A stretch of DNA of 5,512 nt from NCBI GenBank assembly GCA_029932795.1, contig JAOZPL010000154.1, positions 1-5,512 on the forward strand, in the 5' to 3' direction. Positions within the stretch are counted from its first letter, which is position 1; each line of letters begins with the position of its first letter. Of this stretch, positions 1-4,830 are shown in pieces. Under the pieces are notes generated by a model that saw only the letters and a list, made by a program, of their open reading frames with translations, was not told the origin of the DNA and made no database searches. Both the position numbers and the translations under genes were made by a program. Origin of the DNA: Candidatus Zixiibacteriota bacterium (GTDB taxonomy: Bacteria; Zixibacteria; MSB-5A5; GN15; FEB-12).

Positions 1-656
1 TGGGCGACACCGATCGGTAAGGCAATCATCGCCAGTTCGTCATATATGATTGAAGCGAATCCGAAGGAACGAACAGCTCCGCCCCTCGCAATAAACGGAG
101 CGAGCACCACCAGCGCATGAACGACACAGAGGCCAAAAAACAGCTTAACCAGTTGCGCCGGTTTCACCCTGGCGGTCAGCCGGTATATCGAAAGAAAAGT
201 GACAAGAAGAAAACCGACACGAAACAACGGCCGCACTGCCCGCGACGGCTCGTAGCTGAACAGGGCCGCCAGAAACAGCGCCACCAGAATGAACGCGTAG
301 TTCAAAGAAAGGCGCGGCCACCTCTCCTGCCGATCATCACGGAGAAACACGTCAAGGACAGCCGCTATCACCACCAGTCCCGCGCTCACATCCGTCAGCA
401 TTACCGGTACGCCCCGCATGACGGTATATTGGATAAAGAGCACAAAGACGTATTGATAAAGAGCAAGTCGCGGATGCGTGACAATCAGGACTATCAGCGG
501 CGTGCCGATCGCAGCAGTGAAAAAAAAGAACGGCTTGTTCAGCAGGGCGTAGATGACACCATAGACAAACAGAATGCCCAGCGCAGTCAGATAGACCGAG
601 AAAGTCTTAAGATCGATTCTCGAGATCCATTGATTGACCGAAGGGTGATCTGTCAT
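1..656 (-). CDS. O-antigen ligase/polymerase-like membrane protein, N-terminal part (runs off left edge)
   Basis: An uninterrupted minus-strand frame runs from an ATG at 654-656 to the window edge and encodes 218 residues with no stop. It is strongly hydrophobic, with about seven membrane segments at roughly residues 19-39, 42-61, 65-80, 84-104, 119-134, 142-159 and 169-189. The segment RSFGFASIIYDELAMIALP (196-214) resembles the region after the mid-protein loop of O-antigen ligase/Wzy-type proteins, where an Arg/Gly-rich turn precedes an N/D-E-L-A helix. That family joins or polymerises surface polysaccharide at the periplasmic face of the inner membrane. The diagnostic C-terminal loop is outside the window, so the family call is an inference from topology. 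No good ribosome binding site precedes 656; an in-frame ATG at 693-695 is an alternative start, but AGAGG lies only one base from it. A frame on the opposite strand is very basic and reads as antisense noise. Confidence 0.7.
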   Translation of the reverse strand, partial: MTDHPSVNQWISRIDLKTFSVYLTALGILFVYGVIYALLNKPFFFFTAAIGTPLIVLIVTHPRLALYQYVFVLFIQYTVMRGVPVMLTDVSAGLVVIAAVLDVFLRDDRQERWPRLSLNYAFILVALFLAALFSYEPSRAVRPLFRVGFLLVTFLSIYRLTARVKPAQLVKLFFGLCVVHALVVLAPFIARGGAVRSFGFASIIYDELAMIALPIGVA

Positions 657-717
657 AAGCACGAAGATACACCGGCAGCACGGTTCCGTCAACATACCTC
701 TGTGCGAGCCAGCAGAT

Positions 718-781
718 GTAGGGCAGGAGCCCTGTGCTCCTGCTGCCTATGAATTGGCGAGGCTGCAAGGGACTGCCCTAC
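718..781. repeat. Nested inverted repeat between two genes
   Basis: A perfect 9-base outer inverted repeat, GTAGGGCAG (718-726) with CTGCCCTAC (773-781), encloses a second hairpin. In the inner hairpin TAGG+GCAGGAGC (719-730) pairs with GCTCCTGC+CCTA (736-743 and 746-749), with a two-base bulge at 744-745 and a five-base loop. The left arm is shared, so the two structures exclude each other. No T-run follows on either strand, so it is not a typical intrinsic terminator. It could be an extragenic palindromic repeat or a structured 3' end of the transcript from the gene ending at 788. Confidence 0.5.
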
Positions 782-787
782 TCTGAA

Positions 788-1081
788 TTATTTGGTCTCG
801 GAGCGAACAGCATCAATTGTATTATGGCATTCAGAACATGAAAAACTACCACAGATACGTTCTTGTGTCCCTATAATCAATTCGGTACCACAATTAGGGC
901 ATCTCATAACTTTTGGCAATAGGAATACCGGCAGACCTGCAACTGCAATTAAAGCGAATATGTTGAAAAGCAGACCAGCGAAGAACCATTCTTCGGGTGA
1001 TCGACCTTTCGAGTGCGCGACAATGGCACAAAAAAGACCTGATGCGATTCCCGCAATTATTATTCCAATGATGATTTCCAA
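788..1081 (-). CDS. Small membrane protein with C-terminal zinc-ribbon-like cysteines
   Basis: A 97-residue hypothetical protein. It has a glycine/isoleucine-rich membrane segment at residues 2-23, a short polar turn HSKGRSPEEW (23-32), and a second membrane segment at about 33-55. A soluble tail follows with CPNC (61-64), C77 and CSEC (82-85), which looks like a zinc ribbon with spacing C-x2-C-x17-C-x2-C plus one extra cysteine. The turn with K/R-x-R...WF..GL between two membrane helices resembles other small uncharacterised membrane proteins; no function is known to me. The start is TTG (1079-1081): an in-frame TAG a few codons upstream leaves no ATG or GTG, and a GGGA eight bases before TTG could serve as ribosome binding site. 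It lies 45 bases after the similarly built gene at 1127-1396 and is probably co-transcribed with it. The stretch is AT-rich (about 40% G+C in sampled lines), unlike its neighbours. Confidence 0.68.
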   Translation of the reverse strand: MEIIIGIIIAGIASGLFCAIVAHSKGRSPEEWFFAGLLFNIFALIAVAGLPVFLLPKVMRCPNCGTELIIGTQERICGSFSCSECHNTIDAVRSETK

Positions 1082-1126
1082 AATCTGTTTCCCATATCTT
1101 AAGCGACGGCACTATGCATATTCAAG

Positions 1127-1396
1127 TCATTTTGCGGGTATCAATTCCTTTTGGCAAGACGGACAGATACGAGCTATTGGATCAACCGGTTGCCGACAGT
1201 AGGGACAGATGTATTTGTGTCCACACATTAGTACGAAGATAATTGCGAGAGGCCCAAGAATCAATCCGACGATGAACCATCCAAAGGCGAATCGATGTCG
1301 GATGCTGGCGAGCATGGCTGTAATGATTGCGAAGACAAGGCTTGCGCTCCCCCACAACAGAATCAAGATCAGAGTACCGACGGCTATTCCTTCCAT
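1127..1396 (-). CDS. Small two-helix membrane protein with C-terminal zinc ribbon
   Basis: An 89-residue hypothetical protein. Membrane segment one covers about residues 6-31, a short basic turn SIRHR (31-35) follows, and membrane segment two covers about 37-58. The tail carries CPYC (64-67) and CPSC (78-81), a C-x2-C-x10-C-x2-C zinc-ribbon pattern typically cytosolic in such proteins. The order helix, basic turn, WF..GL..G helix, zinc ribbon is the same as in the next gene (788-1081), so the two are probably distant paralogues. The start is well supported: AGGGAG at 1403-1408 lies six bases before the ATG (1394-1396), and a promoter-like TTGACA lies about 50 bases upstream. I do not recognise the family by name. 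A membrane-anchored sensor or adaptor is possible, but nothing in the sequence shows its partner. Confidence 0.75.
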   Translation of the reverse strand: MEGIAVGTLILILLWGSASLVFAIITAMLASIRHRFAFGWFIVGLILGPLAIIFVLMCGHKYICPYCRQPVDPIARICPSCQKELIPAK

Positions 1397-1420
1397 TTTG
1401 GACTCCCTACGGTTTCAGTC

Positions 1421-1449
1421 AAGATTCTGCTCTCAAGAATCATTGTCAA
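1421..1449 (-). promoter_or_regulatory. Promoter of the small membrane-protein pair, overlapped by an inverted repeat
   Basis: Read on the minus strand, a perfect -35 box TTGACA (1444-1449) is followed by a 17-base spacer and a weak -10 box AATCTT (1421-1426). The ATG of the first small gene is at 1396, giving a short leader that includes its ribosome binding site. An inverted repeat GATTCT/AGAATC (1423-1428 and 1436-1441, seven-base gap) fills the spacer and overlaps the -10 box, where a repressor could act. The -10 box matches the consensus poorly, so the assignment is moderate. Confidence 0.5.
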
Positions 1450-1578
1450 GCCCCCAAGTGCATAACTGGACTGAACTGCTAGTGTGCCTCGATTACGTCA
1501 TTGCTGGTCGGGCAGCCATAAATACTGTAAATCTAAACCCTTGCAGTTTCGACAAATGATCCACGGTCGATTAATAAA

Positions 1579-1651
<73 letters not shown>

Positions 1652-1671
1652 ATTTCTCAAAGAGGCTTTTA

Positions 1672-1743
1672 TGAGGGTGGATGGGATCGAACCATCGACA
1701 ACCTGCTTAAAAGGCAGATGCTCTACCACTGAGCTACACCCCC
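1672..1743 (-). tRNA. tRNA-Lys, anticodon UUU
   Basis: A full 72-base cloverleaf on the minus strand. Acceptor arm GGGGGTG pairs with CACCCTC (one G-U pair), D arm GCTC/GAGC, anticodon stem TCTGC/GCAGG, loop CTTTTAA with TTT at 1709-1711, and T arm GATGG/CCATC around TTCGATC. The discriminator is A and CCA is not encoded. It reads AAA and, by wobble, AAG. It is the first gene of a two-tRNA transcript driven by the promoter at 1782-1809. Confidence 0.96.
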
Positions 1744-1781
1744 ATAGAAATCTCTCACGGGGATACTTTTTTCAGCGCCCC

Positions 1782-1809
1782 AAGATACTCCGTCACCCCT
1801 GCTTGTCAA
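1782..1809 (-). promoter_or_regulatory. Promoter of the tandem lysine tRNA genes
   Basis: On the minus strand a perfect -35 box TTGACA (1804-1809), a 16-base spacer and a -10 box TATCTT (1782-1787) lie just upstream of the tRNAs, giving a leader of about 30 bases before the mature 5' end at 1743. The -10 box is followed directly by the G+C-rich GGGGCGC. In well-studied bacteria such a discriminator marks stable-RNA promoters under stringent (ppGpp) control; applying that here is inference. The promoter sits between the flavin reductase stop codon and the tRNAs. Confidence 0.7.
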
Positions 1810-1836
1810 ACAATTTCTGGCAAGACAGGCCCGGAC

Positions 1837-2412
1837 CTATGACTTTATGATCTCTTTGCCTATCGTGTAGCCATCGCCGAGATATTCGCCCATTCCGTAG
1901 TAGCGACGCATCTGCGTGGCGTAGATGAGAGGTTTCACTTTCTCGATATCGGGAGTACCACCGTCATCAAGGACAGCTTCATCAATCTTGACATCCACAA
2001 TCTCACCGATAAACTGCGTGTGCAGCCCCAGCCTAATAGTCTGGGCAAGCTTGCATTCCAGAATGAGAGGGAACTCCTCTATATACGGCGCATCAACCAG
2101 ATCACTCTTTACTGGCGTAAGGCCAGTGACGGCGAACTTGTCTGTATTTTTCCCTGACACTATCCCGAAATAATCGGCTTCTTTTATGTGAGCCTCGGTG
2201 GCGACATTCACGGTGAAGGTTCCTCGTGACACTATGCACTCGTACGAATAGGTAGCTTTTCTGAGTGAGACCGTGACACATGGCGGCTCAGAGCAGCAAA
2301 TCCCCCCGTAGGCGACTGTCATGGCGTTCGCTTTGCCGTCCTTGTCATAACTCCCCACCACCCAGACGGGCATCGGGAAGATCAACGATTTCGCACCCAT
2401 AGATTTTTTCAT
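1837..2412 (-). CDS. Flavin reductase family protein, flavoredoxin-like
   Basis: A 191-residue protein, the usual length of flavoredoxins and single-domain FMN-binding flavin reductases. The N-terminal half holds the family core: PMPVWVVGSYDKDGKANAMT (13-32), then GGICCSEPPCVTVSLRKATY (36-55), which forms the FMN phosphate and isoalloxazine site in relatives. FTVNV (66-70), DYFGIVSGKNTDKF (80-93) and LHTQFIGEIVDV (130-141) continue the split-barrel fold. Members are cytosolic FMN proteins that pass electrons between NAD(P)H or ferredoxin-type donors and acceptors; the closest resemblance I recall is to flavoredoxin of sulfate-reducing bacteria. The exact donor and acceptor cannot be read from sequence. 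The start at 2412 is chosen because AGGAG lies seven bases upstream. An in-frame ATG at 2481 would only add translated palindrome sequence. It lies 146 bases after the purine nucleoside phosphorylase gene. Confidence 0.9.
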   Translation of the reverse strand: MKKSMGAKSLIFPMPVWVVGSYDKDGKANAMTVAYGGICCSEPPCVTVSLRKATYSYECIVSRGTFTVNVATEAHIKEADYFGIVSGKNTDKFAVTGLTPVKSDLVDAPYIEEFPLILECKLAQTIRLGLHTQFIGEIVDVKIDEAVLDDGGTPDIEKVKPLIYATQMRRYYGMGEYLGDGYTIGKEIIKS

Positions 2413-2419
2413 AAGGTTT

Positions 2420-2424
2420 CTCCT
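2420..2424 (-). promoter_or_regulatory. Ribosome binding site fixing the flavin reductase start
   Basis: AGGAG on the minus strand, seven bases before the ATG at 2410-2412. It decides between this start and the in-frame ATG at 2479-2481, whose extra 23 residues run through a palindromic repeat and do not resemble the protein family. Confidence 0.8.
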
Positions 2425-2452
2425 GACGTTTCTGTCTTTCTCAGTTGCCGCG

Positions 2453-2476
2453 GTGTCAGGCAACCCCGCCTGACGC
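2453..2476. repeat. Short palindrome, copy 1 of a TGTCAGGC...GCCTGACG pair
   Basis: The perfect stem GTCAGGC (2455-2461) / GCCTGAC (2468-2474) has a six-base loop AACCCC; the arms extend to 2453 and 2476 with one T/G mismatch. It shares its arms and the same mismatch with the palindrome at 2502-2526. No T-run follows on the minus strand, so it is not a standard terminator. It lies in the leader of the flavin reductase gene. Confidence 0.6.
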
Positions 2477-2501
2477 ATCATCCGTTTCCTCGTACGAAGC
2501 A

Positions 2502-2526
2502 GCTGTCAGGCGAGTCGCCTGACGGC
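2502..2526. repeat. Short palindrome, copy 2 of a TGTCAGGC...GCCTGACG pair
   Basis: GTCAGGCGA (2505-2513) and TCGCCTGAC (2515-2523) form a nine-base perfect inverted repeat around a single base, extended to 2502 and 2526 across one T/G mismatch. It lies 33 bases after the stop codon of the purine nucleoside phosphorylase gene on the minus strand. It could stabilise that transcript's 3' end or be a dispersed extragenic repeat. No U-run follows. Confidence 0.6.
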
Positions 2527-2558
2527 ACAAAGAACACCTTATACGCATATACCCCCCT

Positions 2559-3404
2559 TCACATCCTCTCCACGCAGCCGGCGATCAGTTTGCGGAGCTT
2601 GGGTTCGGTGCGGGAGGCGGTGCTGATCACATCCTCCAGCGAGCAGGGATGCATGCTATCCGGCAGGCCCATGTCAGTGATAATTGAGAAGGCCAGAATC
2701 TTATTATGCTGGTGGTGGGCGGCCAGCACCTCCGGCACGGTGGACATCCCGACCGCGTCAGCGCCAAACCCGCGAAACATACGATACTCCGCCGCCGTCT
2801 CTAAACAGGGGCCGGTCAGCCCCAGGTAAACCCCCACCTGAAGCCGCAGCTTCTGCTGGAGCGCAACTTCTTTAGCTATCTGCTGGTATTCACGGTTGTA
2901 TACTTCGTACATGTCCGGGAAGCGGTCGCCCCAATCGTTGTCGTTGGGACCGATGAGTGGGTTGCCGGGGAAGAAATTGATATGGTCCTTGATGAGCATA
3001 ATATCACCCGGCTTGAAATTCGGGTTCAGCCCGCCGGCGGCGTTGGAGACAATCAGGCTTTTTATGCCCAGCTTTTTCATCACCCGTACCGGGAACGCGA
3101 TCTGTTGCATCGAGTAGCCCTCGTAAAAGTGGAACCGCCCCTGCATGCAGACAACGGACTTGCCTTTCAGGTTTCCAAAAAGCAGCCGCCCGGCATGAGA
3201 CTCCACTGTTGACACCGGAAAATGCGGAATCCTGTCATAGTCAACCGTGCCGACCATCTCGATGCCGTCAACCAATGAACCCAGACCGGTGCCGAGGATG
3301 ATACCGATTTTCGGTTCCAGTCTTACTTGGCTCTTGATATAATCAGTGGCTTCGCTCAGCATCTTATGAATCTCATCCCAGGTGCTCCCACCCTTAGCAT
3401 CCAT
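2559..3404 (-). CDS. punA: Purine nucleoside phosphorylase, trimeric (PNP/MTAP) type
   Basis: A 281-residue cytosolic enzyme that cleaves purine (deoxy)nucleosides with phosphate to free base and (deoxy)ribose 1-phosphate in purine salvage. The family motifs are in order: GTGLG (38-42, phosphate loop), ESHAGRL (68-74), QGRFHFYEGY (88-97), SNAAGGLNP (120-128), KDHINFFPGNPL.GPND (139-155), LTGPCLETAAEYR (196-208) and VGMSTVPEV (218-226). By comparison with human PNP, E202 matches Glu201 and contacts the base, and M220/S221 match Met219/Ser220. The residue at the position of human Asn243 is Asp244 (FSIITDMG), a change that in relatives bears on 6-oxo versus 6-amino purine preference, so substrate range is uncertain. 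The start is supported by AGGGAG (3413-3418) eight bases upstream. The gene follows the terminator of the DivIVA gene, so it probably has its own promoter. Confidence 0.95.
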   Translation of the reverse strand: MDAKGGSTWDEIHKMLSEATDYIKSQVRLEPKIGIILGTGLGSLVDGIEMVGTVDYDRIPHFPVSTVESHAGRLLFGNLKGKSVVCMQGRFHFYEGYSMQQIAFPVRVMKKLGIKSLIVSNAAGGLNPNFKPGDIMLIKDHINFFPGNPLIGPNDNDWGDRFPDMYEVYNREYQQIAKEVALQQKLRLQVGVYLGLTGPCLETAAEYRMFRGFGADAVGMSTVPEVLAAHHQHNKILAFSIITDMGLPDSMHPCSLEDVISTASRTEPKLRKLIAGCVERM

Positions 3405-3446
3405 CTTTCAATCTCCCTGATATCCGTGACTGTGTCTCACGAAAAG

Positions 3447-3474
3447 AATATAGGAGATAAGTAATCTGGCTAAA
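3447..3474 (-). promoter_or_regulatory. Weak candidate promoter for purine nucleoside phosphorylase
   Basis: On the minus strand TTTAGC (3469-3474) and TATATT (3447-3452, five of six consensus bases) are separated by 16 bases, downstream of the DivIVA-gene terminator and about 40 bases before the ATG at 3404. The -35 match is poor (three of six). The position is sensible because a terminator separates the gene from its upstream neighbour, but the call rests mainly on the -10 box. Confidence 0.3.
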
Positions 3475-3487
3475 GTAAAAACGGGTC

Positions 3488-3526
3488 AAAAAAAAGGCCG
3501 ACTCTGTGGGTACGTTTGAGCCGGCC
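3488..3526 (-). terminator. Intrinsic terminator of the DivIVA-domain gene
   Basis: In the minus-strand transcript GGCCGGCUC (3518-3526) pairs with GAGUCGGCC (3496-3504): nine base pairs including one G-U, with a 13-base loop, followed by eight U (3488-3495). It begins 23 bases after the DivIVA stop codon. It is the clearest terminator in the window. Confidence 0.92.
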
Positions 3527-3549
3527 TGTGAAAAACGTGGGAAGGGAAT

Positions 3550-4578
3550 TTATCTTTTAGCTGCCTTGTCCATCTCTTCTTCGAACTTGGCCGCAACTTC
3601 ATCGAGAGACTTCGCCAGCTCCTCCGGTGATACCGGTTTTTCCTCTGTGGGCGGATCATCCACGCCGGCGCTCGCTTGTTCAACAGGCTGATTCATAGTC
3701 GTAGGCGCCTGTACCTCCTTGTCGGTAGCATTGGTATCCACATCATCGGTCATAGCAACGAATCCCTGGGGGATGTCCTCCGCGCGGGCGGTCGTTTCCA
3801 CCACTTCTCCCTGCTTTGGATAGCTCTGTTCCTCAGAGACCTCCGGAGGCATTTCGTCCTGGCCGGTTTCCATTGACCTCTTATAGCTTGCCAGTGCGGT
3901 GGCGAGCTCCGGATCTATGGGTGACGCTGTTTCCTTCTCAGCCACCGGCTGAGCGGTGGCACCCTGCTCCTCGACCGTCACGGCCTTTATCTCTCCGGGA
4001 GCGTTTGCTTCCTCGGTTTCTATTGCCTCAGGTTGTGACGGCTGGGTAGCTATTGTCTCGCGTGTTTTTGCGTTAACCTCGCTTGATTCAGTAACCTCCA
4101 GCAACTCTTCCTTTGATTTCCGTTCTAGACCGGAACTGGTAACCTCTTTGACCAATTCAAGATGGGAAGTGAGCAGATTTTTTAACTTTGACAGGTATGA
4201 CTTTCGGGCCAGTTCCAGCTTGGTGATCTGGGCCTCGATTTCAACTATCTTACTTGCGCGATTCTCGATCACCTTCTCCGACTCGGCCCTGGCTTTGGTC
4301 AGTATGAGTTCCGCTTCCTGCTTGGCGTTCATAATGGTCATGTCAGCGTGACGCCGGGCATCAATGGCTGCGTTCTTAATCGTGTCCTCGAACTGTTTGA
4401 GACCGGACAATTGCGTCTTGAGCGACTCAACTTCCATCGTCAACTTCAACTGTTCCTGCTTGGCCATCTCAAAGGCAGTGGCCACTTGCTCTTTGAAGTC
4501 ATCTACGGCATCCTTGCTGTAGCCACGAAGTTGTCCCGAGAACTCTTGATTCCTGATATCACTGGGTGACAGATCCAT
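3550..4578 (-). CDS. DivIVA-domain protein with long acidic C-terminal tail
   Basis: A 342-residue protein. The N-terminus, LSPSDIRNQEFSGQLRGYSK followed by DAVDDF (residues 3-28), is the DivIVA/GpsB lipid-binding module: DI.N.EF, then RGY and V..F. A heptad-rich coiled coil follows to about residue 150, with the Ala/Glu-rich stretch NAAIDARRHAD...AKQEAELILTKARAESEKV (69-103) typical of the family. From about 165 the chain is acidic and rich in E, T, P, A and Q, probably disordered, and ends in a short charged amphipathic helix (EELAKSLDEV...EEEMDKAAKR). DivIVA proteins bind curved membrane at poles or septa and recruit partners; the tail may be the recruiting part. The start is ATG 4578, with GTGAG seven bases upstream; GTG at 4590 would add four residues and lacks a binding site. 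It is flanked by terminators on both sides, so it is probably transcribed alone; a possible -10 box TATAGT lies at 4675-4680. Confidence 0.88.
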   Translation of the reverse strand: MDLSPSDIRNQEFSGQLRGYSKDAVDDFKEQVATAFEMAKQEQLKLTMEVESLKTQLSGLKQFEDTIKNAAIDARRHADMTIMNAKQEAELILTKARAESEKVIENRASKIVEIEAQITKLELARKSYLSKLKNLLTSHLELVKEVTSSGLERKSKEELLEVTESSEVNAKTRETIATQPSQPEAIETEEANAPGEIKAVTVEEQGATAQPVAEKETASPIDPELATALASYKRSMETGQDEMPPEVSEEQSYPKQGEVVETTARAEDIPQGFVAMTDDVDTNATDKEVQAPTTMNQPVEQASAGVDDPPTEEKPVSPEELAKSLDEVAAKFEEEMDKAAKR

Positions 4579-4721
4579 GTTTACACTCACTTATGTTTGA
4601 CGTCTTTTCCCATCTCTTTGCGACTTGCCTGCTTCCTGCTGTTTGATTTCCGAGCAGTTTCAAATCGGCACACTACTATAGTTATCGTCCCCTGCCACAA
4701 ATCTTTAACTGAGACCGACAC

Positions 4722-4748
4722 AAAAAAACCCTGCCGGTACAGGCAGGG
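4722..4748 (-). terminator. Intrinsic terminator of the yggS-family gene
   Basis: In the minus-strand transcript CCCUGCC (4742-4748) pairs perfectly with GGCAGGG (4729-4735) around a six-base loop, followed by seven U (4722-4728). It lies about 80 bases after the yggS-family stop codon and separates it from the DivIVA-domain gene. The rest of the 4579-4830 gap shows only a weak -10-like TATAGT at 4675-4680. Confidence 0.88.
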
Positions 4749-4830
4749 AACAGAAAGTGTGAGGATGCTCCTTTTTCAGTCCGACTTATCAGCGTGATCA
4801 GCCCCGAAGATAGGCGCGGCCAACCCGACT

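Noticed and set aside
117..752. Plus-strand frame of 211 codons, rich in Arg, Lys, Gln and His
   Set aside because: It is antisense to a hydrophobic minus-strand frame with clear membrane segments; the basic, low-hydrophobicity composition is what the complement of such a gene produces.
792..1559. Plus-strand frames of 136 and 116 codons across the small-gene region
   Set aside because: They lie opposite two minus-strand genes that have zinc-ribbon motifs and a ribosome binding site, and the second would run through the promoter; no family resemblance is seen.
1452..1578. Attachment-site duplication of the tRNA-Lys 3' end, or a tRNA terminator
   Set aside because: No second copy of the tRNA 3' end is seen in the window, and the stretch has no convincing hairpin with a U-run.
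1793..1829. Possible terminator hairpin after the flavin reductase gene (CCTGTCTTG/CAAGCAGG)
   Set aside because: Bulged stem, 15-base loop and no U-run; the same bases hold the tRNA promoter's -35 box.
2413..2481. N-terminal extension of the flavin reductase to the ATG at 2481
   Set aside because: The added residues translate a palindromic repeat, and the AGGAG site points to the ATG at 2412.
2453..2526. CRISPR-like repeats
   Set aside because: Only two short palindromes with different loops and no regular spacer series; no cas genes in the window.
3956..4351. Plus-strand frame of 131 codons within the DivIVA-domain gene
   Set aside because: A serine-rich shadow of the Glu/Ala-rich coding strand; the minus-strand frame carries the recognised domain and its terminator.
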